Shown: piece after piece, positions 42,276 through 55,006 of the stretch
Layout of the letters: the number at the start of each line of letters is the position of its first letter
How positions within the stretch are numbered: the first letter of the stretch is position 1
Source of the DNA: Nocardioides sp. Arc9.136
GTDB lineage: Bacteria; Actinomycetota; Actinomycetes; Propionibacteriales; Nocardioidaceae
Length of the DNA: 64,000 bases
Direction: 5' to 3'
Assembly (NCBI RefSeq): GCF_030506255.1
Contig: NZ_CP113431.1
Coordinates: forward strand, 2,353,501-2,417,500
The notes under the pieces: generated by a model
What the model saw: only the letters and a program-made list of their open reading frames with translations
What the model was told of the DNA's origin: nothing
Database searches by the model: none
Position numbers and translations under genes: made by a program

Positions 42276-44132
42276 TCAGCCGAGCGCCTCGTCGAGGTTG
42301 GTGGCCGCGCTGATCAGCGAGAGGTGGGTGAAGGCCTGCGGGAAGTTGCCCAGCTGCTCGCCGGTGAGGCCGACCTGCTCGCCGTAGAGGCCGAGGTGGT
42401 TGGCGTAGGTGAACATCTTCTCCAGCGCCAGCCGCGCGTCGTCGAGCCGGCCGGCGCGCGTCAGCGCCTCGACGTACCAGAACGAGCACATCGAGAACGT
42501 CCCCTCCTCGCCGTCGACGCCGTCGTCGGTCGCCTCCGGCTCGTAGCGGAAGACGAGGGTGTCGGAGACGAGCCGCTCCTCGACCACCGCGAGGGAGGAC
42601 AGGAAGCGCGGGTCGTTCGGCGCGACGAACTTCACCATGGGCATGAGCAGCACGCTCGCGTCGACGGTCGAGGCGCCCTCGTGGGCGACGAAGGAGCCCA
42701 GGTCGGGGTCCCACGCGTGGTCCATGATCCGGCGGTAGATCGCGTCGCGGACCTCCGCCCACTCGGCCAGCTCGCCGGGGAGCCCGCGCTGGCGGGCGGT
42801 GCGCATCATCCGCTCGACCGCCACCCAGCACATCAGGCGGGAGACGGTGTGCTTCTGCGGCTCGCCCCGGACCTCCCACATCCCGGCGTCCTCGCGGTCC
42901 CAGTTCTCCATCACCCACGACAGCAGCCGGGTGAGGTCGGCCCACGCGTCGTGGCTGATCCCGGGGCCGTACTTGTTGAACAGGTAGACGGAGTCGAAGA
43001 GCTCGCCGTAGATGTCGAGCTGCAGCTGTCCGGTCGCGGCGTTGCCCGCCCGCACCGGCGCGGAGTCGCGGTAGCCGCGCAGGTGGCCCAGCTCGCGCTC
43101 CTGCGGCACGTTGCCGTCGATGTCGTAGGCCACCCGCAGCGGTCCGGTCTCGGGATCGACCTCGGCGTCCTCGCCGATCCGCTCGGAGAGCCACGCCATG
43201 AACCGGGCGGCCTCCTCGGTGAAGCCCAGCTTCAGCAGCGCGTAGAGGCTGAACGCGGCGTCGCGGATCCACACGTAGCGGTAGTCCCAGTTGCGGGTGC
43301 CGCCGATCTCCTCCGGGAGGCTGGTCGTCGGGGCCGCGATGATGGCGCCGGACGGCTCGTGGGTGAGCAGCTTCAGGGTGAGCGCGGAGCGGTTGACCAT
43401 CTCCCGCCAGCGCCCGACGTACGTCGACTGCGAGAGCCAGCCGCGCCAGAAGGAGGAGGTCGCCTCGAACAGCTCGTCGGTGTCCAGCCGCTCCCCCGGG
43501 TGCACCTCGCCGCCCTCCTCGAGCACCTCGAGCACGAACAGCACGTGCTCGCCCGAGGACACCTCGACCTCGGCGCTGACCGTGCCGTCGACGACCTCCA
43601 GGCCCGTGGTGGCCGACAACCCCAGGCGCACCCCGTCGCCGGTCACCAGGAGGCCACCCTCGACCTCGGTGACCTCGGCCGCCGCCCGGCCGTAGTCGGG
43701 CCGCGCCTCGAGCACCATCCGCAGCCGGCTGGTCCCCCGCACGCCCGCCACGCGACGTACGACGCGCTGCCGGTGGTCGGGGTCGTCGGCGCGCAGCACC
43801 GGCATGAAGTCGTGGACCTCCACGACCCCCTCCTCGGTGTGGAACCGGGTGATCAGGATCGTGGTGTCGGGCAGGTAGAACTGGTGGGTCGTGGTGGTCC
43901 CGCCGACCGGCTCGATCCGCCACGAGCCCGCGTCGGGGTCCAGCAGGGCGCCGAAGACGCTCGGGGAGTCGAAGCGCGGCGCGCAGAGCCAGTCGATCGT
44001 GGCGTGGGCGTCGACCAGCGCGCACGTGCGCAGGTCGCCGATCAGCCCGTGGTCGGCGATGGGCGGGTACGTCGGTCCCCGGTCCGGGCGGTCTGGCTGG
44101 TCGGGCTGGTCGCGCTCGGGCGGGTCAGCCAC
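42276..44132 (-). CDS. Glycoside hydrolase family 15 (glucoamylase/trehalase-like)
   Basis: 618 residues. An N-terminal beta-sandwich (DARTC-type start [20 protein letters not shown]) precedes the (alpha/alpha)6 barrel, with [40 protein letters not shown] and the catalytic-Glu region [20 protein letters not shown]. In actinobacteria such proteins include GH15 trehalases, so trehalose is a likely substrate. The start overlaps zwf by 8 nt, coupling glucose release to the pentose-phosphate pathway. Confidence 0.9.
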   Translation of the reverse strand: MADPPERDQPDQPDRPDRGPTYPPIADHGLIGDLRTCALVDAHATIDWLCAPRFDSPSVFGALLDPDAGSWRIEPVGGTTTTHQFYLPDTTILITRFHTEEGVVEVHDFMPVLRADDPDHRQRVVRRVAGVRGTSRLRMVLEARPDYGRAAAEVTEVEGGLLVTGDGVRLGLSATTGLEVVDGTVSAEVEVSSGEHVLFVLEVLEEGGEVHPGERLDTDELFEATSSFWRGWLSQSTYVGRWREMVNRSALTLKLLTHEPSGAIIAAPTTSLPEEIGGTRNWDYRYVWIRDAAFSLYALLKLGFTEEAARFMAWLSERIGEDAEVDPETGPLRVAYDIDGNVPQERELGHLRGYRDSAPVRAGNAATGQLQLDIYGELFDSVYLFNKYGPGISHDAWADLTRLLSWVMENWDREDAGMWEVRGEPQKHTVSRLMCWVAVERMMRTARQRGLPGELAEWAEVRDAIYRRIMDHAWDPDLGSFVAHEGASTVDASVLLMPMVKFVAPNDPRFLSSLAVVEERLVSDTLVFRYEPEATDDGVDGEEGTFSMCSFWYVEALTRAGRLDDARLALEKMFTYANHLGLYGEQVGLTGEQLGNFPQAFTHLSLISAATNLDEALG

Positions 44133-45525
44133 CGAGCCGCCAGCCGCCCTCGGCCAGCGCGAGCGCGGCGTCGGGGCCCCACGAGCCCTGCTCGTAGGAC
44201 TGCAGCGCCGGCGGGTCGTCCAGCAGCGGCTGGCAGACCTCCCAGAGCCGGTCGACCTCGTCGGCGCGGGTGAAGAGCATCTGGTCGCCCCGCATCACGT
44301 CCAGCAGCAGCCGCTCGTAGGCCTCGAGCGGCTCGGCGTCGGGGAACTCGCGCTCGAGGTCGAGCCGCATCGTCGCCGCACAGACGACCATCTCCGGGCC
44401 CGGGCGCTTCGCGCGCACGTCGACCTTGACCTCGGGCTCGTCGGTGAGCTCGAAGACCAGCTCGTGCGGGCAGGCCACCTGCTCGAAGAGCTGCTCGTCG
44501 GGCTCGCGGAACCGCAGCGTGATGGTGCGTCGTCCCTCGGCCAGGGCCTTGCCGGTGCGCAGGTAGAACGGCACCCCGCGCCACCGGTCGTTGTCGACGC
44601 GGGCCTCGAGCGCCACGAACGTCTCGACCTGGGAGTCGTCGTCGACGTCCTCCTCGTCCCGGTAGCCGGCGTACTGGCCGAAGACGGCACGACCCGGGTC
44701 GAGCGGCTGGAGCGACCGGAAGACCTCGGACTTGGCGTCGCGCAGGGCCTCGGCGCTGAAGTCGCGGGGGCGGTCCATGGCGACGAAGCCGAGCAGCTGG
44801 CACAGGTGGGTCGAGATCATGTCGCGCAGGCAGCCGGTGCCCTCGTAGAACCCGCCCCGCCCCTCGAGGCCGAGCGCCTCGGGCACGTCGATCTGCACCG
44901 AGGCGACGTCGCGGGCGCACCACGCCGCCTCGAGCAGCCGGTTGGCGAAGCGCAGCGCGAGGATGTCCTGCACCGCCTCCTTGCCCAGGAAGTGGTCGAT
45001 GCGGAAGATCGCGTCCTCCTCGACGACCTCCTTGAGGGTGCGGTCGAGCTCCCGGGAGGACTCCAGGCCCAGCCCGAAGGGCTTCTCGACCACCAGGCGG
45101 GCCCGCTCGGCGATCCCCTCGCGCCCGAGCATCCCGACCATGCCCTGCATCGCCGACGGCGGCACCGAGAGGTAGACGAGGCGACGGACGCCGTCACCCA
45201 GCTCCTGCTCGGCGTCACGCACGGCGGCGGCGAGGTCCGAGCCGTCGTCAGCCGACGAGGCCGTGAACGACACCCGGCCGACCAGGTCCTCGAGGGTCCC
45301 CTCGTCCACCTCGTCGAGGCTGCCCCGGACGGCGTCGCGCACCAGGTCCTGGAACTCCTCGCGCGAGTCCGGCGCGTGCCGGCCGCTGCCGATGACGGCG
45401 TACGACGCGGGGAGCCGGCCGGCGGCCGCGAGCCGGTAGAGGCCCGGGTACAGCTTGCGCTTGGCGAGGTCGCCCCGCGCGCCGAAGAGCACGAGGACGT
45501 GGGGCTGCAGGTGGTTCTCGGTCAC
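44125..45525 (-). CDS. zwf: Glucose-6-phosphate 1-dehydrogenase
   Basis: 466 residues. The NADP-binding start [20 protein letters not shown] (GxxGDLA), the active-site signature [17 protein letters not shown], and [11 protein letters not shown] with the structural Lys are all present. It makes 6-phosphogluconolactone and NADPH. The usual opcA partner is absent here; the neighbour is the GH15 gene. Confidence 0.97.
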   Translation of the reverse strand: MTENHLQPHVLVLFGARGDLAKRKLYPGLYRLAAAGRLPASYAVIGSGRHAPDSREEFQDLVRDAVRGSLDEVDEGTLEDLVGRVSFTASSADDGSDLAAAVRDAEQELGDGVRRLVYLSVPPSAMQGMVGMLGREGIAERARLVVEKPFGLGLESSRELDRTLKEVVEEDAIFRIDHFLGKEAVQDILALRFANRLLEAAWCARDVASVQIDVPEALGLEGRGGFYEGTGCLRDMISTHLCQLLGFVAMDRPRDFSAEALRDAKSEVFRSLQPLDPGRAVFGQYAGYRDEEDVDDDSQVETFVALEARVDNDRWRGVPFYLRTGKALAEGRRTITLRFREPDEQLFEQVACPHELVFELTDEPEVKVDVRAKRPGPEMVVCAATMRLDLEREFPDAEPLEAYERLLLDVMRGDQMLFTRADEVDRLWEVCQPLLDDPPALQSYEQGSWGPDAALALAEGGWRLGG

Positions 45526-45576
45526 ACCCCCCGTTTGCCTGCGGCCCCCTGGACCAAACCCGGGCCCCGGGGCCGG

Positions 45577-48171
45577 CTACCCGCCGAGCCGGTGGAAGGC
45601 CCGGGTCCGCAGCACCAGCTCACCGGCCTCGTCGGAGGCGTCGAGGTCGACCACCGCGTCGACGACCCAGTCGTGGTGGTCCTCGGGGTCGTGCAGCGTC
45701 TGGCGCACGTGCCAGGTGCGACCCTCCTGCGGGTCGCCGGGCCGGGTCTCCAGCAGCTGGGGACCCCGCGCGTCGGCGTCGAGCAGGACGGTGTCGTGCT
45801 CGGCGTAGTAGGCCTCGATCGCCTGGTCCCAGGCCGAGCGGGTCATCACCACCTCCGCGGGCGGGTCGGTCCGGTCGGCGTCGGCGCGCTCCATGGTCAT
45901 GAGGCCGTCGAGGTCGTCGCGGGCGACCAGCTCGACCCGGCGCCACATCGCGTTGCGGACCATCACGCGGAAGGCCCGGTCCTGCTTGGAGATCGGCCGG
46001 GGCGGAGGCGGCGGGGCGTGCTCGGCCACGTCGCGGCGTACGTGCGCGGGGTCGTTGAGCGCCTCCCACTCGTCGAGCAGCGAGGAGTCGGTCTGGCGCA
46101 CCGTCTCCCCCAGCCACTCCAGGAGGTCCTCGAGCTCGGGGGTGCGGTGGCTCTCGGGGACGGTGTGGCGCAGCGTCCGGTAGGCGTCGGTGAGGTAGCG
46201 CAGCACGAGCCCCTCGGAGCGGGCCAGCTGGTAGCGGGAGACGAAGTCGGTGAAGGTCATGCCCTGCTCGTACATCTCGCGCACGATCGACTTCGGTGCC
46301 AGCGACTCGCTCTGCTCGACCGGTGGGAGCCAGGGGTGGCCCTCCCGGTAGAGCTCGTAGGCCGCCTCCAGCAGCTCGCGCAGCGGCTGGGGCCAGGTGA
46401 TCTCCTCCAGCAGCGCCATCCGCTCGTCGTACTCCAGCCCGTCGGCCTTCATCTCCGCGACGGCCTCCCCGCGGGCGGCGTGCTGCTGGGCGAAGAGGAT
46501 CTGCCGGGGCGCCTCGAGGACGGCCTCGACGACGGAGACGATGTCGAGGGTGTGCTCCTCGGCCTCGGGGTCGAGCACGTCGAGCGCGGCCAGCGCGAAG
46601 TGGGCGAGCGGCTGGTTGAGCGCGAAGTCCGGCGGCAGGTCCACGGTGAGGACGTAGCGACGACCGTGCTCGTCGGGCTCGTCGAGCCGGGTGATCACGC
46701 CGGAGCGGACCAGGCTCCGGGCCAGGCGTACGGCACGCCGGCTCAGCCGCAGCTGGCTGCGCCGGTCCTCGTGGTTGTCCTGGACCAGGCGCCGCAGCAC
46801 GGGGAAGGCGTCCTCCTCGCGGGCGAGGACGTTGATGAGCATGGCGTTGTCGACCTTCATCCGGCTGGTCAACGGCTCGGGCGTGCCGGCGACGAGCTTC
46901 TCGTAGGTCTGCTCGGTCCACACCACCGCGCCCTCGGGCGCCTTCCTCAGCTGCGCCTTGGACTTGCGCTTGGCGCGCTTCTCCTCGCTCATCGCGGCGT
47001 TCTTGGCCTCGGCCTTGGCCTTGGCCTTCTCGTTCTCGATGACGTGCTCGGGCGCCTGCACCACGACGTACCCGACGGTGTCGTAGCCGGCCCGGCCGGC
47101 GCGCCCGGCGATCTGCAGGAACTCGCGCGAGCGCAGCACCCGCTGCCGGGTGCCGTCGAACTTCGCCAGCCCGGTGAAGAGCACGGTGCGGATGGGGACG
47201 TTGATGCCGACGCCGAGGGTGTCGGTGCCGCAGATGACCGTCAGCAGGCCTGCCTGGGCCAGCTGCTCGACCAGGCGCCGGTAGCGCGGCAGCATGCCGG
47301 CGTGGTGGACGCCGATGCCGCGCTTGAGGAGCTTGGCGAGGGTCTTGCCGAAGCCGGCACCGAACCGGAAGCCGGCGAGCCGCTCGGCCAGCGCCTCCTT
47401 GTCGGAGCTCTCGATCCTCTTGGCGGCCAGCAGCGAGGTGGCGTGCTCGACGGCCGCGGCCTGGGTGAAGTGCACGACGTACACCGGCGCCTGGCCGGTC
47501 GTGACCAGCTCCTCGAGCTGCTCGGCCATCGGGGTCAGCGACCAGCTGGGGTGCAGCGGCACCGGACGCTCGGCCTGGTCGACCACCGCGGTCTCGCGGC
47601 CGTTGCGCCGGGTCAGGTCGGAGGCGAGCTCGGTGACGTCCCCGAGGGTCGCCGACATGAGCAGGAACTGCGCCTGGGGCAGCTCGAGCAGCGGCACCTG
47701 CCAGGCCCAGCCGCGCTGCGGGTCGGCGTAGTAGTGGAACTCGTCCATGACCACGAGCCCCACGTCGGCGCGGGTGCCCTCGCGCAGAGCGAGGTTCGCG
47801 AGCACCTCGGCGGTGCAGCAGATGATCGGGGCGTCGGGGTTGACCGACGCGTCGCCGGTGAGCATGCCGACGTCGTCGGCGCCGAAGACCTCGCAGAGGG
47901 CGAAGAACTTCTCGCTGACCAGCGCCTTGATCGGCGCGGTGTAGAAGCTGACCCGGTCCGTGGCGAGCGCCGCGGCGTGCGCGCCGACCGCCACCAGCGA
48001 CTTGCCGGAGCCCGTCGGCGTGGCCAGCACGACGTTGCTGCCGCCGAGCAGCTCGATGAGGGCCTCGTCCTGGTGCGGGTACATCTCGAGCCCCTGGGAC
48101 TCCACCCACCCGCTCAGGGCGTCGTAGACCTCGTCGGGGTCGGAGGTGGTCGGTACCTCGAGCCGCGCCAT
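45577..48171 (-). CDS. Ski2-like DEAD/DEAH-box helicase with DUF3516
   Basis: 864 residues. Motif I ATPTGSGKSLVAV, Ia TAPIKALVSEKFF, II VVMDEFHYYA (DEFH), III LLMSATL, and the C-terminal RecA motifs TVICGTDTLGVGIN and IAGRAGRAGYD are in order. The DUF3516 region follows (about 400-860), with a Lys-rich coiled stretch. It is an RNA/DNA helicase of the actinobacterial Ski2-like group. The start overlaps the xerD stop by one base (TGATG). Confidence 0.92.
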   Translation of the reverse strand: MARLEVPTTSDPDEVYDALSGWVESQGLEMYPHQDEALIELLGGSNVVLATPTGSGKSLVAVGAHAAALATDRVSFYTAPIKALVSEKFFALCEVFGADDVGMLTGDASVNPDAPIICCTAEVLANLALREGTRADVGLVVMDEFHYYADPQRGWAWQVPLLELPQAQFLLMSATLGDVTELASDLTRRNGRETAVVDQAERPVPLHPSWSLTPMAEQLEELVTTGQAPVYVVHFTQAAAVEHATSLLAAKRIESSDKEALAERLAGFRFGAGFGKTLAKLLKRGIGVHHAGMLPRYRRLVEQLAQAGLLTVICGTDTLGVGINVPIRTVLFTGLAKFDGTRQRVLRSREFLQIAGRAGRAGYDTVGYVVVQAPEHVIENEKAKAKAEAKNAAMSEEKRAKRKSKAQLRKAPEGAVVWTEQTYEKLVAGTPEPLTSRMKVDNAMLINVLAREEDAFPVLRRLVQDNHEDRRSQLRLSRRAVRLARSLVRSGVITRLDEPDEHGRRYVLTVDLPPDFALNQPLAHFALAALDVLDPEAEEHTLDIVSVVEAVLEAPRQILFAQQHAARGEAVAEMKADGLEYDERMALLEEITWPQPLRELLEAAYELYREGHPWLPPVEQSESLAPKSIVREMYEQGMTFTDFVSRYQLARSEGLVLRYLTDAYRTLRHTVPESHRTPELEDLLEWLGETVRQTDSSLLDEWEALNDPAHVRRDVAEHAPPPPPRPISKQDRAFRVMVRNAMWRRVELVARDDLDGLMTMERADADRTDPPAEVVMTRSAWDQAIEAYYAEHDTVLLDADARGPQLLETRPGDPQEGRTWHVRQTLHDPEDHHDWVVDAVVDLDASDEAGELVLRTRAFHRLGG

Positions 48172-49172
48172 CAGTCGCGGGCTCGGGGATGGGCGGTCGC
48201 GAAGACCTCACGCAGGTTGTCCACGGTGACCAGTGTGTAGACCTGGGTGGTGGTGACCGACGCGTGCCCCAGGAGCTCCTGCACGACACGCACGTCGGCG
48301 CCCCCGTCGAGCAGGTGCGTGGCGAAGGAGTGGCGCAACGTGTGGGGCGAGACGTCCCTGGTCACGCCGGCCCGTTCGGCGGCCTTGACGAGCACCGCCC
48401 ACGCCGACTGGCGGGAGAGCCGGCCGCCTCGCGCGTTGAGGAAGAGCGCGCCGCCGTTGCCGGTCGGCGACGTGGCCTGCGCCAGCTCGGGGCGGCCGCG
48501 CACGAGGTAGGCGTCGACGGCCTCGCGGGCGTAGGACCCGACCGGCACCAGCCGCTCCTTGCTGCCCTTGCCGCGCAGGAGCACCGTCCCGTCGACGCCG
48601 TCGAGGTCGTCGACGTCGAGGCCGACGGCCTCGGAGATGCGCGCCCCGGTGCCGTAGAGCACCTCGAGCAGTGCCCGGTCGCGCAGCGCCAGGGCGGTCC
48701 CGGGCGCACCGGCCGCCTCCAGGATCGCCTCCACGTCCGCGAGCGGCAGCGCCTTGGGCAGGCGCTTGGCCGGCGTCGGCGGCTTGACCGCGCTGGCCGG
48801 GTCGACCTCGGCCAGTCCGTCGGCCACCGCGAACTTGTGGAAGCCGCGCACGGCGACGACCGTCCGCGCCGCCGAGGTCGAGCTGAGCGGCGGGTGGTCC
48901 GCGTCGCCCTCGCGCAGGCGCGCCAGGAAGCCCGAGACCGTCGACTCGCTGACCCCGGCGAGGTCGGTGACCCCCTCGGTGTCGAGGTGCTCGAGGTACC
49001 GGCGCAGGTCCCGGCGGTACGACGAGAGCGTGTTCGCCGCGAGGCCCCGCTCGACCGCCAGGTGGTCGAGGTAGGTGCGGACCGCCCGCGCGACCGCACT
49101 CGCCCGCTGCCGTCCCGGGTGCTGCTCCGGGTGCTCCTGCTGCTCCCGCTGCTCCCTCTGCGTGGTGCTCAG
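48171..49172 (-). CDS. xerD: Site-specific tyrosine recombinase XerD, CTG start
   Basis: 333 residues if started at the CTG at 49172-49170, which overlaps the ald stop (CTGA) and follows GAGG by 7 nt; no in-frame ATG, GTG or TTG exists between there and the first conserved residues ([20 protein letters not shown]). Catalytic residues: Arg in [13 protein letters not shown], Lys in [12 protein letters not shown], His-x-x-Arg in [14 protein letters not shown], His in [10 protein letters not shown] and Tyr in QVYTLV. It resolves chromosome dimers with XerC. Confidence 0.9.
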   Translation of the reverse strand: MSTTQREQREQQEHPEQHPGRQRASAVARAVRTYLDHLAVERGLAANTLSSYRRDLRRYLEHLDTEGVTDLAGVSESTVSGFLARLREGDADHPPLSSTSAARTVVAVRGFHKFAVADGLAEVDPASAVKPPTPAKRLPKALPLADVEAILEAAGAPGTALALRDRALLEVLYGTGARISEAVGLDVDDLDGVDGTVLLRGKGSKERLVPVGSYAREAVDAYLVRGRPELAQATSPTGNGGALFLNARGGRLSRQSAWAVLVKAAERAGVTRDVSPHTLRHSFATHLLDGGADVRVVQELLGHASVTTTQVYTLVTVDNLREVFATAHPRARD

Positions 49173-50284
49173 GCCAGCACCTCGTCGAGCGCGACCGCGT
49201 CGATCCCGACGGCCTCCCCGACCGGGGCGTTGGTCAGCTGCCCCGCACGGGTGTTCAGGCCCAGCGCGAGCGAGGCGTCCTCCCGGCACGCCCGCGCCCA
49301 ACCCTTGTCGGCCAGCGCCACGACGTAGGGCAACGTCGCGTTGGTCAACGCATACGTCGAGGTGTTCGGCACCGCCCCCGGCATGTTCGCCACGCAGTAG
49401 AACGTCGACCCGTGCACCTGGTACGTCGGGTCCGCGTGCGTCGTGGGCCGGGTGTCCTCGAAGCACCCACCCTGGTCCACCGCGATGTCGACCAGCACCG
49501 AACCCGGCTTCATCCGCGAGACCAGCTCGTTGGTCACCAGCTTCGGCGCCGCCGCACCCGGGATCAGCACCGCACCGATCACCAGGTCGGCCTCGGTCAC
49601 CTGCTGCTCGATCGCCAGCTTCGAGGACGCCAACCCGTGCACCCGGTTGTTGTAGCGCCAGAACGACATCCGCAGCTTGTCCAGGTCGGTGTCGAGCAGC
49701 GTCACGTCCGCACCCATGCCCAACGCGATGTTCGCGGCGTTCTGCCCGCTCACACCGGCACCGATGATGACGACCTTCGCGTTCGCCACACCACCGACAC
49801 CACCCATCAGCACCCCACGGCCACCCTCGGCCTTGAGCAGGCTGTAGGCACCGACCTGCGGGGCCAGGCAACCCGCGACCTCCGACATCGGGTACAGCAA
49901 CGGCAGCCCGCCCGAGGGCAGCTGCACCGTCTCGTAGGCGATGCCGGTGACCTTGGCGGCCAACAGCTGCTCGGTCAACGGCTTGTCGGCCGCCAGGTGC
50001 AGGTAGGTGAACAACGTCAGGTCCTCGCGCAACCGGTGGTACTCCTCGGCCACCGGCTCCTTGACCTTCAGCACCATCTCCGCCGCACCCCAGGTCTCGT
50101 CGGCGTCCCCGACGATCCTCGCGCCCGCCGCGACGTACTCCTCGTCCGGGATCGACGACCCCACACCTGCACCCGCCTCGACCAGCACCTCGTGGCCGTG
50201 CGCGACGAGCTCGTGCACCCCGATCGGCGTGATCGCGACGCGGTACTCGTGGTTCTTGACTTCCTTCGGGACACCGACCTTCAC
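49169..50284 (-). CDS. ald: Alanine dehydrogenase
   Basis: 371 residues from GTG 50282-50284, matching the family length; the frame extends up to 50323 without support. [20 protein letters not shown] is the conserved start. KVKEP and [11 protein letters not shown] hold substrate residues, and [20 protein letters not shown] binds NAD, with [20 protein letters not shown] near the end. It deaminates alanine to pyruvate. A -10-like TAGGGT lies at 50347-50342. Confidence 0.97.
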   Translation of the reverse strand: MKVGVPKEVKNHEYRVAITPIGVHELVAHGHEVLVEAGAGVGSSIPDEEYVAAGARIVGDADETWGAAEMVLKVKEPVAEEYHRLREDLTLFTYLHLAADKPLTEQLLAAKVTGIAYETVQLPSGGLPLLYPMSEVAGCLAPQVGAYSLLKAEGGRGVLMGGVGGVANAKVVIIGAGVSGQNAANIALGMGADVTLLDTDLDKLRMSFWRYNNRVHGLASSKLAIEQQVTEADLVIGAVLIPGAAAPKLVTNELVSRMKPGSVLVDIAVDQGGCFEDTRPTTHADPTYQVHGSTFYCVANMPGAVPNTSTYALTNATLPYVVALADKGWARACREDASLALGLNTRAGQLTNAPVGEAVGIDAVALDEVLA

Positions 50285-50369
50285 GGGCGTGGGTTCCTGT
50301 CTGCTCCGGGGACGCCGCCACACCGTTGTGGCGACGCCGCGACCCTACCGCTCGGAGGTGTCACACAGG

Positions 50370-50987
50370 TCACAGTGCGGAGTCGTTCTCGGCCCCGGGG
50401 ACGAGCCCCTTCGCCTCGGCCAGGAGCACCGCCTGCACGAGCGGACCGTCGCCGACCCGGCCCTCCAGCACCGCGTCCCGCAGTTCGGCGAACGGCACCC
50501 AGAAGGTCTCCATGTCGGCCTCCTCGTGCTCCAGCACGAAGTCCCCCCGGTCGACGGTGCTCAGGCCGCGGGCGAGGAAGAGGTGCATGACCTCCGCGGA
50601 GATCCCAGGCGAGGACCATGTCGTCGCCAGGTGCGTCCAGTCCTCCGCCTCCAGCAGCGCCTCCTCGCGCAGCTCGCGGCGGGCGACGTCGAGCGGCTCC
50701 TCCTCGGCCGGGCCGTCCAGCAGCCCCGCGGGGAGCTCGACGAACCGGCGGCCGGCGGCGTGGCGGTACTGCGCCAGGCACAGGACGCGGTCGCCGTCGT
50801 CGAGAGCCAGCACGATCACCGCGCCGGGGTGCTCCAGCACCAGCCGCCGGAACGGCTCCTCGCCATCGGCCCCTGCGCGGCGTACCTGGTCGGCGCGGAG
50901 CGAGACCACCCAGTCGCCCTCGTAGAGGTAGCTGCTCTCGGTCACCGACCACCGCTCGGGGCGGTCCTCCAGCGGGTGCGTCGACAT
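50370..50987 (-). CDS. NUDIX hydrolase, ADP-ribose pyrophosphatase-like
   Basis: 205 residues from ATG 50985-50987. The Nudix box spans AGLLDGPAEEEPLDVARREL-REE, with PAGLL upstream as in ADP-ribose pyrophosphatases; SPGISAEVMHLFLARGL is the family's downstream segment. It would hydrolyse ADP-ribose or related compounds using Mg2+. Located between ald and pyrG. Confidence 0.9.
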   Translation of the reverse strand: MSTHPLEDRPERWSVTESSYLYEGDWVVSLRADQVRRAGADGEEPFRRLVLEHPGAVIVLALDDGDRVLCLAQYRHAAGRRFVELPAGLLDGPAEEEPLDVARRELREEALLEAEDWTHLATTWSSPGISAEVMHLFLARGLSTVDRGDFVLEHEEADMETFWVPFAELRDAVLEGRVGDGPLVQAVLLAEAKGLVPGAENDSAL

Positions 50988-51093
50988 GCCGGCGACGGTA
51001 CCCAGCCCCCTCCGGACCGGCGCCCACCAGGTCGCGTCGGCCGCACCGCGGACCGGGAGACCACTCCCCCGGCCGCCGTGGCGGGCCGGCGGG

Positions 51094-53712
<2,619 letters not shown>

Positions 53713-53716
<4 letters not shown>

Positions 53717-54897
53717 GGGAGGAGTCCTTGCAGGGTGTCGGAGAGCTGGTCGGCCCATTCCTGGCCGACGGGGGTCACGCCCACGGCCGCGACGAGGGCG
53801 ACCAGGCCGGCGAGCATGACCAGGAGCAGGTGGTGGGGGCGCACCCGCCCGGAGTAGAGGTAGGGCACCGCCGTGGCGTCGACCAGCCGGGGCCCGAGCT
53901 TGAGGCGGGTGAGGTAGGTGCTGGCGAGGCCGGAGCGCTCGCGGTCCAGGAACTCCTCGAGCGTCGCGTGCATCCCCACGCCGATGACCACCGAGGCGTC
54001 CCCGGCGTCGGCGAGCACGAGGGCGGCGTCCTCGGCGGTGGCGTCGGTCTCCATCAGCAGCCCGCGGACCCCGAGCCGGTCCAGCGAGTCGACCGTCTCC
54101 TTGCCGTCGGTGCCGCGGCCGGTGCGCACGACGACGTCCCGGGCCGCCTTGAGCGAGCGCGCGGTCGGCACGTCGCCGGGCTCGGCGGCGTCGAGCACGA
54201 CCACGTCCGCGCGACGACCGGCCTCCCCGACCGTGTCGGCGGAGCGGCCGACGGCGACGATGACCGGCTCCTGCTCGCGCAGGTAGGACCGCAGCCGCCG
54301 CAGCTCGGCCTCCACGTCGTGCCCCCCGGCCACGACGACCACCGTCCGGCCGGCGATCCGGGTCGCCGGCGCCGGGACGCCGATGCCGTGCAGGAGCAGG
54401 TCCTGCTCGCGGTGGAGGAAGGCGGTGCTGCTGTGGGTGAAGGTCTCGAGCTGGGTGGCCAGGCCCTGCCGGGCCCGGGCGAGGTCCTCGGCCAACCGGT
54501 CGGCGTCGACGACCCGGCCGGCGGCGAGCACCCGCGTGCCACCGGCGTCGGTCGCATCGAGCAGCCGGCCCTCGTGCAGCCGCACCGGGCGGCCGTCGGG
54601 GATCGCGTCCAGCCCGGCGGCGCCGAGGCCGTCGACCATCGGCACGCCTGCGCGGAGCAGGACGTCGGGACCGAGGTTCGGGTAGCGACCCGAGACCATC
54701 GGCGAGGCGTTCACGACCGCGGCGACGTCGGCGGCGACGAGGCGCTGGGCCGTGGCCCGGTCGAGGGCCGGGTGGTCGAGGACGGCGATGTCGCCGGGCC
54801 GCAGCCGCGGGATCAGGGATCGGGTACGGCGGTCGGTGCGGGCCGTCCCGACCACCCCGGGCAGGTCGACGGTCTGCTGTCGGGTGGTGAGTCTCAT
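53713..54897 (-). CDS. steA: Cytokinetic ring protein SteA (Rv1697 family)
   Basis: 394 residues. A thiamin-pyrophosphokinase-like domain (IPRLRPGDIAVLDHPALDRA, VVNASPMVSGRYPNLGPDVL) is followed by one C-terminal span (about 352-372) and a short outer tail. This matches SteA, which works with SteB at the division site in corynebacteria. The MctB-like downstream gene overlaps it. Confidence 0.9.
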
Positions 54898-55006
54898 GGC
54901 CCGTCCATGGTCACAGGCGCCGCCTGCCCCTCGCCGGACCGTGCCCGGCCGGGCGCGTCGGCGTGGTGGAGGTCACCCGAGCCGCGTCGACCGGTCCGGC
55001 GCGACC

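Noticed and set aside
43891..48240. A 1449-codon open frame on the plus strand
   Set aside because: It is antisense to GH15, zwf and the helicase, which have clear motifs on the minus strand; long mirror frames are expected at this GC content.
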